A stretch of 17,855 nt of DNA, from assembly GCA_002803225.1 (NCBI GenBank), contig NXFV01001646.1, positions 1 through 17,855 on the forward strand, in the 5' to 3' direction. This document shows, piece by piece, positions 7,861-17,855 of this stretch. A model generated the notes under the pieces. The model saw nothing but the letters and a program-made list of their open reading frames with translations. It ran no database searches and had not been told where the DNA came from. The DNA comes from Gamarada debralockiae. Its lineage: Eukaryota > Ascomycota > Leotiomycetes > Helotiales > Hyphodiscaceae. Positions within the stretch are counted from its first letter, which is position 1. The number at the start of each line of letters is the position of its first letter. The position numbers and the translations under genes are program-made.

Positions 7861-9363
7861 ATGAGGTTCCTGAGCTCGATTCTCGCTTTGATTTGTCTTG
7901 CGTCCCAAACATTTGCCCAGCGATGGGAATCGTTTCCAAGATGTCTTTGGTGCATTCGACAATGTTGGATCGTGACACCTGAGTCATAACCCACTTGGCC
8001 CTGTTGCCCAGGGTATGTGTCACTACGCTGTATATATAGCCCTTGGGCCACTACTCACTAATGTCAAGCTGCTTTCACATTCTATAATTCTGACCTCGCA
8101 ACATACAAGCTCTTCTCAGTGCTCTCGGAATTGGGTTCGAGCTTGCTGACAGTTACGGGTAAACTTCCCAGCCTGCAGAAATAGAAAGTTGCTGATAATT
8201 TCTGGTGTAATTACTGTGGAGTTTGAGAATGGTTCGGTCGTGGACGTTGCAAAAGTATGTATGGCTTTCCTGCTCCGTCGCCAAGACTGACGAGCCGGGT
8301 GACTAGGTTGATGGCGATGAGGAGTACATAGGATTGATGAAAAGACTTTCTTTGCACAGTAATACAGAATGGTAAGTAATGTTGCCTTTCCAGGAGGGAT
8401 ATCAATCTGTCAAGTATGTGATTCTGACAGGCGCTACAGGCAGCTTCGCTTCCCTACCTGGAATAAGTTCCAAACAATTCTTGATCACCCAGTCAAGCGA
8501 CGAACATGGATAGAAGGGCCGAAGTCCTTGGATGCCGTCCTTCTCGGTCGATTCATCCAATACCTTCGCAATGTCACGGAGGCTCACTTGGGCGAAAGAA
8601 CCTACCTCGCGCTAGCCACTCATCCTCATTCGCCCCTTTTAGAAGAGGTAACTCTGTCCGACGCTTTCGATATAGCCGCAATCTACCATTTTCGGAGCTA
8701 CAAGACTTGGTATCCCAATCGAATGGTCTCGCAGACTGTAGCTGGCCTCGTAGAGCTGGGCTTAGGAATGTGTGAGCATTGGAGTGTCCCCAGTGAATGC
8801 GAGACGGAGAATGAGGAGGTGCCCTGGAAACGGACTCTTGCTTTATCCTTCACCAACAGCTCCTTGTCCGTCGGTAACATGGTCATCGTGGGGCCTCATA
8901 GTTACGGAAAGTTCAACGGAGTGGTGCATCGGACATGGGACATGAGCAATGCAAAAACAATCTGTCGGATGCAACGTACCGGGTCAAGGTCAGGATTGCT
9001 ATTAAGAACGTGGATATTTCTTCGCAACAACCAGAACTGCTTGTCTTATTCGGAGAGACAGCTTCAAAGCAACAATTCCTCGAAGGGCTCACTCAATCCT
9101 TGGATGAGCTTGGCCTTGCCAATCTGTATACAGAATGGGAAAGAGCAGGGCGTCATCCAATGTATCTCGCGGCCCGCGGTGCTGCAAAACTTGGACATGT
9201 TTGGCAGAGAAGTACATGGAATTGTGTGGAACCGTATTTTTGCAGGGACGAGGAAGATGGGAGACCTGAGGACGATGGAGAAGGGATTTCGTTGGAAGAA
9301 ATGTTCAATTCCAGAACATATTGGAACGAATCCTCTCGCATTGGAGAATGCCCTTGGAAGTAG
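7861..9363 (+). pseudogene. Probable decayed secreted Hsp70/actin-fold-like ATPase gene
   Basis: A strong signal peptide starts at 7861 (MRFLSSILALICL...TFAQ). Further exon pieces follow: LGIGFELADSYG (8120-8158), VEFENGSVVDVAK (to 8254), VDGDEEYIGLMKRLSLHS (8307-8371), then a long exon from 8431. The introns 8255-8306 and 8372-8430 are clean and in frame. The last part (to 9363) reads PELLVLFGETASKQQFLEGL and later PMYLAARGAAKLG, resembling the C-terminal nucleotide-binding end of Hsp70-like fungal proteins. Three lesions: the signal-peptide frame hits TAA (7987-7989) before a GTATGT donor at 8013; the intron starting GTAAAC at 8159 would need an acceptor at 8213-8214, which reads AC, not AG; and the frame shifts near 8932-8945, where GACATGG/GACATGA sit in tandem. 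The overall reading as one gene is inferred; the 5' exon could belong elsewhere. It may instead contain sequencing errors or non-standard splicing. Confidence 0.6.
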
Positions 9364-9692
9364 GCCCCAAAAAGTCGACTGGCTTCGATATATTGTAGGA
9401 TCGAGAGTCCACACCGTTCCAGTTGCGAAGTATATCAACGCATAAGAAAGACATGAAAACCTTGAAAGTCGCCCGGCTTTGCAGCAGGCTCAAGCCCTGA
9501 GAGCTTGAAGGACTCGTTATGGCGACTACCAACCGCTGGAGAGGAATGAGGATTGAGTCGCGCAACAGGCGGTCCCATGGGCCGGTATTAGGCACCTAGA
9601 TGCCTCACAGAATGCCCGTGAAACGCGAATACCAAGACAGCTTATATGCGGGACATTCATCACGATCTCTGAGATTAGCTGATCGCAATGGC
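9364..9692. other. Short region between convergent gene ends
   Basis: This contains the 3' flanks of the decayed plus-strand gene and the minus-strand F-box gene. I see no gene, RNA or notable repeat. Confidence 0.45.
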
Positions 9693-11608
9693 CTAGACAA
9701 GGCATGCACCCAGATCTAAACCTCCGTAATCCAAATTATCATTGTCAGCGCCATAGTCGTCCTCATAAAACTCGTCCGGCATATAATCAACAAACTCGTC
9801 CTCATTACCGCTCTCACCCTCATGACTACTATCATCATCACTGGCAACCTCCTCGAAAAAGGCAACATCGACATTTGAAGGATCTTTAAAACCTGCTCTG
9901 AGCACGTCATCCGATAATCGCTTCCAGTAATACCAGCTCTGGATTTTGCACGGTGCCTCGTCCTCCATGGGCCACTCAGACTTCCCGAGGACATACATCT
10001 CCAGCAACTTAGTGGTTTTCATTGCCAGTAACTTGGTTCTCTCCTCGGCCAAAAGTCTGGAGTTCCTTATAGTGAGCAATCTGGCGTTCTTCTGTGCATG
10101 ATCAGGGTTCTCAGGGTCTGTGTTGCAATCGGAATAGGAGGATGAGGCTGAAGAAGCATCGTCAACGACATCTGCAGAAGATTTGAGGCCTGTGGCACGC
10201 CCGTTATGCAGTGTAGTTTTCAGTAGCGAATCCCAAGCCTCATTGTAGATCGGATGACCCTTTTCTTCGGTGTAATGTTTCCAGGAGAGATATTCGAACT
10301 TCTTCAGCGAAAGCTCGTCTCTGATGGCGGTGAGAAACTTCTTGTCGGAGCGTTTCCGCCAACTTGAGGGCCAGTCGTGATCATACGGACCTAATTCCCC
10401 TCGGAACCAGATAGAATTATGGCCAAGACTGAGATATCTAAGCGTGGATTTATGTTTTTGAAGGAAGGCCAGAATTTCATGTGGATAAGTCTCCACCTTT
10501 TGAAGTCGCAAGCTCTCGAGATTTGGCCATGTGTTTCTATAGAGGGAGACTTTGAATTCTTCTCGAATAGTTAGTGTGCTGTACGAATCCAGATCATATG
10601 TCAGATCTAGGCTCCGTAAGTATGGTATGAATCCGAGAAATTCCCCCATTGCCTGTGCCAACGAATGGTACCGGTACTCGGTGAAAGATCCGATAACTCT
10701 GATCCAAAGCTCTTGAATGCCACCAATAACACTCTGGAAGGCTAGTTGCTTTGCTGGGTCGACATTCATAAATGCAATGGTCTCATCGTCAGAAAACTCT
10801 TCATCAGATTCATCAAAGTCCTCAGCGGAGAAGCTGTCAATTGGGAAGGGGTCCAGGACCAGCTTCTGTATCGGTAATCGGCTCTTTCTTGTTGCTAATA
10901 AGATATCGGTGTACCTTGCGACTGATATCTCACGGTCCTGGAAAAGTATATCGGCATTTTCAGGATCCATTGGTACCTCCTCGACTGTCATTAATTTCCA
11001 GGCTGACTTGAGGTTCACTCCACATCCATCAAAAGGATAGCCCGAGGTCGCTGTGATTGATATGAGATTTGGGAGGCGTGGGAGTATTCGCTCTAGTAAA
11101 CCTCTATTGCAGTGTCGGTCGTATAGTTCGTCCATTTCCTTGAGAATTTTCGATACCTTATTCACATCCTTGGCCGCCACTATCCGTTTGACAGCAACCT
11201 CAAATAGCTTGACTCGCATCTAGCAGTAAACTGTTAGCTCCATCTAGGTCAAGTTGACAATCAGAGGGTTTCGCAAAGGAGATGGGAGCTTCTAGATACA
11301 CGAACATCTCCAACAAAGAACTTCAACTCTCTGATGCCCTTCGCCATTTCCTGATGTCGGGATACGAGACGTAGTCGTTCCATATCATTGAGATGAGGTC
11401 GTACGGTAAATAATCCATCTTCGAAGAGGCCCTCGATAAGGCAGAGGCGGTTGAAATCACGTGTCACCGCTCTCAGGTTGATTCGATCTCTAGCGTGCAG
11501 CAGTTGAATGATCTCTGATTTTAGCTCAAAAGGGAGCCCAGAGAAGTGGCCGGTTTGGGATGAATCAGGCAGGTTGGGCACATCTGTGTTCTGTGGGGGC
11601 ATCGCCAT
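9693..11608 (-). CDS. F-box protein with leucine-rich middle and acidic tail
   Basis: Exons 11608-11300 and 11219-9693 (minus) join at phase 0 to 611 residues across an 80-base intron (GTATCT...CTAG, with GCTAAC branch). Residues 22-55 form an F-box-like helix set (LPFELKSEIIQLL...RDRINLRAVTRDFNRL). F-box proteins bind Skp1 and bring targets to SCF ubiquitin ligases. The middle has leucine-rich-like segments (ISITATSG, LRSLDLTYDLD, LESLRLQKVE, LRYLSLGHNSI), fitting a target-binding surface. An acidic stretch (SDEEFSDDE) sits near the middle and the C-terminus is strongly acidic (EDEFVDYMPDEFYEDDYG and beyond). The target is unknown. The donor choice is the only in-frame GT with a good consensus; GTTCGT two codons earlier is an alternative. 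Exon 1 alone would encode only the F-box, so two separate genes are less likely. Confidence 0.72.
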
Positions 11609-13551
11609 CGTCTCGTGGGAGGGAGAGATCAGGTCACTTTCGAGAATCGGGGAAGACCTGCGAAGACAGCAGTTAGAAAACAGTTGATGGAAACCTTTTC
11701 AAGGTTGATTCCGGACTTACTGCTGATCATTGATTTTCTTGGTTGGAGTAATTTGATGGTGTTGATGGGTAAATGCGGACGGAAAATGGGAGGTCGCGAA
11801 TCCACGAAGTGAATCGAGCCTCGGAATTCGTGGGAGGCGTCAGGCTAAAATAAGCCAATTGCATCCACATGTGATTTGATCTCTTTCAGGGTGTCTAGAT
11901 GAGGAACGGAGTCTTGGATCGGAGGTGATTACGAGGTGAATTTACTCTGTGGGTTGTATATGCGTACTATGTGATCGGTCGAAGTTTGTAATGCAAATGA
12001 GCGATTCTTGAGAGAACTTGTCCGCAGGTACTGTTAAGCTCTTAGGTACGTGAGAGATTGTATAGATTGAGTTAAGGCATAAAAGAATCTATGTGCAAAG
12101 ACCCCATATAAATATCATAAATTCCTTAGCGTTGAATCACGGCTCCTATAGGGTATATTAGACATCCACCACCGGTCCTAGATCTCCATTATAAGTTCTT
12201 GACGATAGAGAGGCCGTTTCTTCAAAAAGGCCAAGTGAAGCAGCCCATAACGAGGAGCAATAGCTTGCTACATTCCGGTCCGGGGAACAATGCTGTATGG
12301 GAAGACTGTCGTGTCGTATGGATTACCGGATAAAGCGACGAATTCACAGATGGTAGTAATGTTTTCAGTCCAGTAAGATGTCGTTGGGAAGTCTGATGAA
12401 GAAGTTGTGGAGGATGGGAAGAAGGAAGATGGTGATCCCGATGTTGTAGTAAAGTCGGGATTGTGTTGTCGAATGGGTGGTAAACGGCATTAATGTCGTG
12501 TTGAAGTTATCAACGAAATTGAAACATCTTCCGCCATGTCTATGAGCACAACCACGACGAGGCTCGCGATAAGGCATTTTTTGTTGTCATACAGTGAGTC
12601 CATAGTATGGATCAACGCCTCACAATAGAACGCGGAAGTATGAAGGTATACAGGCGGGCAGGAAGAATATTTGTTGATGTTCCACCACGGCCTCACTTGA
12701 GGCTCGAAGATCCGGCCCGTCCACTATACACGAGGGGCAATCCCGTCGAATGAAATTCGAAGAACGCAGAACCGCTACAAAATGGCGTTCCTGAAGCAGA
12801 AATCAATCTATAACCCTGCAGCTCTGGACAGTTCTATTCGACGAGCGATGGCAATTGGCCCGGCTGCGCCGAGTACGAGTATCCGCTAACTCGTGCCATC
12901 CAGACCAAAAAAACTTCAAAGCGTCGATGCGCTTGCATCCTGCGGACCGATACATCCAAGACAAACGTTGAAGATGGCTGCAATACACGCATAATCAACT
13001 GGCATATCGTATTGTCATTTGCTCGATAACATGCAGGGAAGATGAAGAAGAGGAGGGTATGCTGGTTAGGGGGCAGTGACGGGGGTATCAAGATGCTTTC
13101 ACCCATTGCAAAGCTTGGCATCGGTCCCGAACTCTTGAGCGGGTATGGGGATGTGGATGCAAGTGGGATCATTATTTCGACTTGAAACTCCCATGACTCG
13201 GACGACGTCGAGCAGGCCTGCTTGCCGCCAGTTCAATTACTTCGATCATCGGCTTAGAATTTTGGACTTCCGAAGGTCGAGAGGTTGAAAGGAACGCCTA
13301 GAGTTGGCAGCCGCACTACAGCAATTTCAGCGTGCATGCAGGCACAAGTCGCGCCGCCCAGGTTCCGATCAATCAACAGAACAGTGAACAGCAGAATGAG
13401 AAATAGAGCAATTGATATTGACATTCAAACGTTATAGTATATGTGCAGACGATATCCAGCCCCTTCCAAGAACCCCACTAACTCCTTCGATTCGAAAGAA
13501 TGACAAAGGAAATCTCCATGTCGAGTGACAGACTTGCCCTGCGGACATAGA
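11609..13551. other. Gene-poor 1.9 kb region
   Basis: This holds the promoter of the minus-strand F-box gene and the 3' flank of the minus-strand coiled-coil gene. Several short frames (for example 12365-12577 minus, 12834-13172 minus, 11615-11812 plus) lack domains, introns or signals and are judged chance. No tRNA, rRNA, clear repeat or transposon end was recognised. Stretches near 12050-12150 are AT-rich. Confidence 0.45.
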
Positions 13552-15879
13552 TCAAATCTCAATTCCCATCATCACATTAGCTTCATCCTCCTCTTCCAGA
13601 AATCCAAGACCACTGTCGTATCGTCTCCTCTTCTTCGCACTCGATCTCCGAGCCAGACCGCCATCAAGGAATCTTCCTCTACGCACGACGGCCTGAGTCT
13701 CAGAACCTCCAACCGTAGGCGGAGCACTTCCTTCTCGTCTTGATCTCTGAACAGAGACGTCGCCGTTGATGTATCCCATGCTAGTCTCCAAGGCCTGATT
13801 CAGCTGCTCCCGCATGGCTTGGACGGCGAATTGTCCTCGTGTCTTCTCGCCTTCGATCTGGGCTTTAAGCTCCTTGTTCTCCTTTCTCAGTGAGAGGATC
13901 GTCGAATGAGCTGTCTTCAAGGCTTCATTGACGCCTTCAATCTCTCCGCGTAATTCCGAAACCCTAGCATCACGCAGGGCAAGCGCATCCCCATGAGACT
14001 TCGAAGCAGACTTCAGCTGTTCGATCGTTGAGTCCTTCTCCGCAATTCTACCATCAGTCGAAGCCACCAAGCTCGCCATTTGTTGCTGTACTTCAGCGGC
14101 GGCCTCAAGAGCAGTGTTCAATCTTTGCTCTAGTTGAATAATCATGAGCTCCTTCCCTTCATCACTGGCCCGTGTCGTGTCATGCTTCAAGATTTCGTCC
14201 TGCAACCTTTCCTCGACCTCCTTCACTTGGTCCTTCAGCATATCTTCTTTCTTGCTCCCTTCCTTCTCCATCCTCTCAATTAGCGTCTCCAAGTCCTTTA
14301 CCTCCGCCCGGTATCCATCCAAAGCTCTTTGCAGCCTCTCATTGCTGACTTCTTTCTCACCAATCTCTGTTCTCAAATCTTGAACAACCGAATTGGCAAG
14401 GAACAATTCCCTCTGTATGTCATTCTGTGCATCGACACGAGTATTCAGCTGTTGGCGAAGTAACAGCTCTTGCTCGTGGTACTGATCGATGCTGTCATCT
14501 CTCTCCTTGACTTTCTCAACTAGGACCCTGACACGTGAGACGAGCATTTCTAGCAATTTGTCGTTTTCGAATCCTTCAATGATCTCGCCTGGTGTGGCAT
14601 ATTCGAGCTGAAGTCTTGCTTGTCGAAATTGTTGCGCGATTGTCTCCAGCACTTCCTCAGGCCCGTATGTTGAGAAGCCAAGGTTGGTGATCTCGCTAGA
14701 GAGCGCTGAGAAAGCATTCTCCTTTTCCAGAGCGTGTGATTGAGAGAGTGCGAGTTGGGTAAGAACACTGTCGAGTGCGGAGTCTAGGGTTGAGTGATCG
14801 TGGGATTCGTCAAGTGGTAGGAACTCTGAGAGCTTGCCTGCGAGACGAGAGTGGTTGTCGTCGTTCAATGCAATCGCTGAATTGAGCTTCGAAATTTCCG
14901 ACTGTAAAGATACCAATTGACTTCGCAAGACATCCTTCTCTGGGTCTGGAATGGGTAGTGAAGCCTGGATACCCGCATTTATGGATGATGTTGATTTGCA
15001 TGGTGTATTGGGCATTGTGGATGGTGGAGATGGGAAAGACGTATTGAGACGGGTGGGCGTTGTTATCAATTCGTCGTTCATTGTGCTGTCCCTGAAATCC
15101 TGGTCATAATTCGTGAGCATCATATCATCGTCATCATCCTCCTCAAAGTGGAAAGGATCCTTGGCGGCCATCGTCCAGTTTGGGTCTTCCTCGCCATCGA
15201 CCTCTTTTCGCGTCAGCTCCGCCTTCAATTCAACTATTTGTTGTTCGAGTTCTTGGACCCTGGTGCTGAGAGTAGTGTTTGTGTTGACCGACGTTCCGGA
15301 TTCCCCTTCGATCTGACTGGCAACATCCTGCTCGTCCCTCAGGTTCTGCACCTCCAAGTCCTTAACCGCGAGCTCTTCCCTGAGTCTCTCGGCCTCCGAT
15401 CTCCGCGCTTTTGCTTCATACCTCTTTTCCCCTTCAATAGTATTGACTTCCTCACTCAGTCGATTCCTCCTGAGCCTCCTCTTAACTCTGCCATCTAGTA
15501 CCTGCCTCAACGGCGCAAATTGTAGTGTCCCGCATATCGGCGTCTCATATTCCGCCAGATTCCACGGCTTCGCGGGAGTAGAATGGCGACGCTTTGAAGT
15601 AGGAGTAGAGAGGGATGTTCGGCGGATGAAGGGTGTGAGGCCTGAGGAGGCAGACTCGGATTCGTGGGCAGGTCCTGAGAACCGGACACGTTTCTTGGCC
15701 CGTTTGGGTGTTGCGGGTGGTGTTGAAATGCCATGAGGCCGTGAGATTGCTCTCTGGGAGCTGGATTGTGATTGAGAAAGGGGGCCGATGCTGCTGCTAC
15801 GTCCTTTTCTGCGGACTGCTATGGGCCGTTCATAATCTGTGATATTTGGGGAGGGATTGTTGTGGTCGAAGTCCGCCAT
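13552..15879 (-). CDS. Nuclear-type coiled-coil protein, conserved fungal hypothetical
   Basis: This is a single exon of 775 residues. The N-terminus is Ser/Pro-rich and basic, with CDK-type sites TPKR (57-60), TPAK (101-104), TPTR (274-277) and TPCK (292-295). It has an RVxF-like PP1-docking motif RVRF (64-67), a block FAPLRQVLDGRVKRRLRRNRLSEE spanning about 121-144, an acidic patch (245-252), and long heptad-rich coiled coils (about 145-228 and 315-700). The C-terminus is basic (RRSSAKKRRR, 744-753), a likely nuclear signal, followed by a short acidic end. Such proteins are often labelled chromosome-segregation ATPase-like in fungi, but there is no Walker A or other ATPase motif here, so that label would be misleading. 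A structural role at chromatin, spindle pole or nuclear envelope is plausible but unproven. Start and stop are clear and no intron is needed. Confidence 0.86.
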   Translation of the reverse strand: MADFDHNNPSPNITDYERPIAVRRKGRSSSIGPLSQSQSSSQRAISRPHGISTPPATPKRAKKRVRFSGPAHESESASSGLTPFIRRTSLSTPTSKRRHSTPAKPWNLAEYETPICGTLQFAPLRQVLDGRVKRRLRRNRLSEEVNTIEGEKRYEAKARRSEAERLREELAVKDLEVQNLRDEQDVASQIEGESGTSVNTNTTLSTRVQELEQQIVELKAELTRKEVDGEEDPNWTMAAKDPFHFEEDDDDDMMLTNYDQDFRDSTMNDELITTPTRLNTSFPSPPSTMPNTPCKSTSSINAGIQASLPIPDPEKDVLRSQLVSLQSEISKLNSAIALNDDNHSRLAGKLSEFLPLDESHDHSTLDSALDSVLTQLALSQSHALEKENAFSALSSEITNLGFSTYGPEEVLETIAQQFRQARLQLEYATPGEIIEGFENDKLLEMLVSRVRVLVEKVKERDDSIDQYHEQELLLRQQLNTRVDAQNDIQRELFLANSVVQDLRTEIGEKEVSNERLQRALDGYRAEVKDLETLIERMEKEGSKKEDMLKDQVKEVEERLQDEILKHDTTRASDEGKELMIIQLEQRLNTALEAAAEVQQQMASLVASTDGRIAEKDSTIEQLKSASKSHGDALALRDARVSELRGEIEGVNEALKTAHSTILSLRKENKELKAQIEGEKTRGQFAVQAMREQLNQALETSMGYINGDVSVQRSRREGSAPPTVGGSETQAVVRRGRFLDGGLARRSSAKKRRRYDSGLGFLEEEDEANVMMGIEI

Positions 15880-16807
15880 TGCGAGCTGATTGGCGGAGTA
15901 AAGTGCCAGGGGTCAAATCATTAGACCAACAAAACAGAAAGTTATAAAGGTTCAGGAAATAAATCTTAACGAATATGAAAGTTCGAGAGAATTCTTATTG
16001 TACGCGACATGAAGAAAAGACAGTTCTTTTGAGGCCCAAAGAGAGACCAAGACCATTTGTTTACTTCGGCAAAACATATTTCCCGATTCGGCTTGGTGAT
16101 GTCGCGTCGTTGCAAATCTTCGACTTCGCGTGAATTGGTTGGCTCAGAGGACGACAACAATACAAACGCATATTCTCACCATTGGCGCGATGATCCTTGG
16201 CCCTGCAGCCTGCGTCTAGCAGTTGGCACGGAGAAAAGGCGTTGATATGGTACCTGTCGAGAGACGCCGCTGCACAAACTAGCCCCGACTCGCTTCAAAC
16301 AAACGATTACAGTACTCAATTGCTTGAATGGACCAGTAGTCCATATTCGGTAAAGAAATTTCAATGCCATAATGAAATCTGCGCAAGGTTCATTTGCAGC
16401 TGGCCAGAAATGCTAACCGATGTGGCGAAATCAAGGCTGCACCAGTGGGTGACACCTCTCATGACGGCCGGAAATTCTTCAAACGATAACAAAACTCTCA
16501 ACTTTCGAAATAAACAATTAAGATGTTTATGTGATTTGTACTGCCGATAGTGCAGAATCACATAGTTAACTTAATTTTTCTTCAAAAAGTTGTTGTGGTG
16601 AAATACGGTCTTTCCAAAGTTTCTGAACCGTCACGAATTCTGACACACCCTGGTGGCTGCGCCTCAAAGTCGAAAGAAGACACATTAATTAAATAATAAC
16701 CCTTTCGTTGTCTGTTAGTTCGAAGTGCCGTTCTCGTCTCATTAGCTCAGACATCGAGCCTTGAGGTCTTTTGCTATCGCCTTTCATTTCCCTCCCGGTG
16801 CCCGACA
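15880..16807. other. Region between divergent gene starts
   Basis: This separates the start of the minus-strand coiled-coil gene from the start of the decayed C14-like gene. Plus frames at 16057-16245 and 16197-16550 (62 and 117 codons) show no domain or signal peptide; the second could be a remnant but I cannot identify it. CT-rich sequence just before 16808 suits a fungal leader. No RNA gene was seen. Confidence 0.45.
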
Positions 16808-17803
16808 ATGGACGATATTGAGATGAGCGACTGTCCTCAAGATGGGGACTCGCCTGGCTATTTAGGAAATGATAATGCGTCTTTCATGCGACCTCTACTA
16901 GGGCGCGAACTTGACTATTTGCGGTATTGTATCGATTTGCAGATATGGGGAAAGGCTACAAAATGCCGCGAACGCTGCATTTCTAAACGACAAACGAATG
17001 AGATACTCACAGGTCCACGTCCTCTTGCTCTACCGGGAAGACGAAGATCCTACGCTACCTGTTACACTCGAACTCGACGAACTACGTGATGTCTTCGAAA
17101 CTATGTATCGTTTCAATGTTGAAGTCTGGCGGATCCCTGCAGAGAGCGGCTACCTCAAGTTGAACCGAAAAATTCTAGACTTCATTAAACTAGGAGACAG
17201 CAAGGATAATCTGAGATCGTATATTATGGAGGACATGCTATGCTCGCAAATTCAAAATGCCCTCGAAGAGGCCCGATCAGATGTACTTCTGCTTCATGAC
17301 TCCTGCGCATCTGGTATGGCAAACATGGATGACGGCCGCGGAATAACGGAGCTCATTGCAGCCTGCGCTTTCAATGCTAGTTCTAACACCGTGGGCCCGA
17401 CTCGTTCACTCGGGCTCTAATCATCGAATTGAGAGCCTTGAGCGCCGCCCCTGCTTTTATGGTAGGACTATTCTATAACAAGATACTTTATCAGATACAG
17501 ACTTGCATGCCGACAGGAAGAGAGATGCAGAAGTTCTCATTGCACGTCGTTCTGAGTCAGGATCCCAGACTGCCTTCCAGCATCCAGCTATCACTAATTC
17601 GAGTGTCAGAAAAAGCACGACAAGAACCTATCGGCTCCCTAAACCAGTCAGCTATAGGACCGTCACATTCAAAAGAACAAGTCACTCATCAATCCGCTGC
17701 GGAATATTCTCAGGGCTCCGAACTTTCGAGTTCCTCATCACTTTCGCCATCAACGGACAGAGATTCAACGGAACCAGGTTCAAGCCCTTCGTATTCGAGT
17801 CTA

Positions 17804-17855
<52 letters not shown>
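16808..17855 (+). pseudogene. Decayed caspase-like (peptidase C14-type) gene, 3' truncated by window end
   Basis: The start at 16808 (MDDIEMSD...) is followed by protein-like pieces in different frames. The frame at about 16930-17215 reads NAANAAFLNDKRMRYSQVH and VHVLLLYREDEDP, then LDELRDVFETMYRFNVEVW. At 17219-17242 another frame reads VYYGGHAM, the His-motif style of C14/CHAT-like fungal proteins. The first frame resumes with IQNALEEARSDVLLLHDSCASG (Cys codon 17304-17306), then stops at 17418-17420. A further frame opens at 17405 (FTRALIIELRALSAAP...) and stays open to the window end, becoming Ser/Pro-rich. His and Cys codons are only 70 bases apart, about 23 residues, where caspase-fold enzymes have roughly 50, so a block between them seems lost. 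Several frameshifts plus this loss indicate decay; consensus errors near a poor contig end could explain some shifts. Function of intact relatives is not well defined. Confidence 0.66.
17805..17855. repeat. 51-base poly-C run at the window end
   Basis: An uninterrupted run of C fills the last 51 bases, right after open coding-like sequence. Poly-G from two-colour sequencing, read on the other strand, gives poly-C at contig ends, so an artefact is the likeliest cause. A real homopolymer is possible but unusual in coding-like DNA. Confidence 0.97.

Noticed and set aside
7687..7962. 91-codon minus frame with a protein-like C-terminal half
   Set aside because: No family recognised, and it overlaps the signal-peptide start on the other strand; kept only as a note.
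12365..12577. 70-codon minus frame with a hydrophobic stretch
   Set aside because: The hydrophobic run is not at the N-terminus and nothing else supports a gene; an overlapping minus frame looks equally good.
13552..15879. Calling the coiled-coil protein an SMC or chromosome-segregation ATPase
   Set aside because: No Walker A, Walker B or ABC signature; only coiled coil and disordered basic ends are present.
16197..16550. 117-codon plus frame in the divergent intergenic region
   Set aside because: No domain or composition signal; plausible by chance in this length of sequence.

Overview
The window looks like nuclear DNA of a filamentous ascomycete (Pezizomycotina). The evidence is two UstYa/DUF3328 oxidase genes, a fungal M28-type glutaminyl cyclase, an F-box gene typical of these fungi, introns mostly 51-80 bases long with GT...AG ends and CTAAC/CTGAC-like branch points, and a pogo-like short inverted-repeat element. 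The class (for example Leotiomycetes) cannot be fixed from this sequence alone.

Layout. 1-865: AT-rich DNA with a 200-base TA-flanked MITE. 866-3604: two convergent genes for membrane-anchored UstYa-family oxidases, each with both HXXHC motifs. 3605-4885: a long intergenic region with a perfect 10-base-arm palindrome. 4886-5281: a small secreted Gly/Ala-rich protein. 6292-7429: a secreted glutaminyl-peptide cyclotransferase-like protein whose expected catalytic Glu is Lys. 7861-9363: a probable decayed gene for a secreted protein with a C-terminal block like the Hsp70/actin ATPase fold. 9693-11608 (minus): an F-box protein with an acidic tail. 13552-15879 (minus): a long nuclear-type coiled-coil protein with an RVxF-like motif. 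16808-17855: a decayed, frameshifted caspase-like (C14) gene running off the window into a 51-base poly-C run.

How they may fit together. UstYa-family enzymes carry out oxidative cyclisations in fungal peptide pathways (ustiloxin, cyclochlorotine). Two of them next to a small secreted repetitive protein and a glutaminyl-cyclase-like protein hint at processing of secreted peptides. No P450, methyltransferase, transporter, NRPS or Kex2-repeat precursor is visible, so a biosynthetic cluster is only a hypothesis. The right part mixes ordinary single genes with decaying genes, and the contig end is probably a sequencing or assembly artefact.
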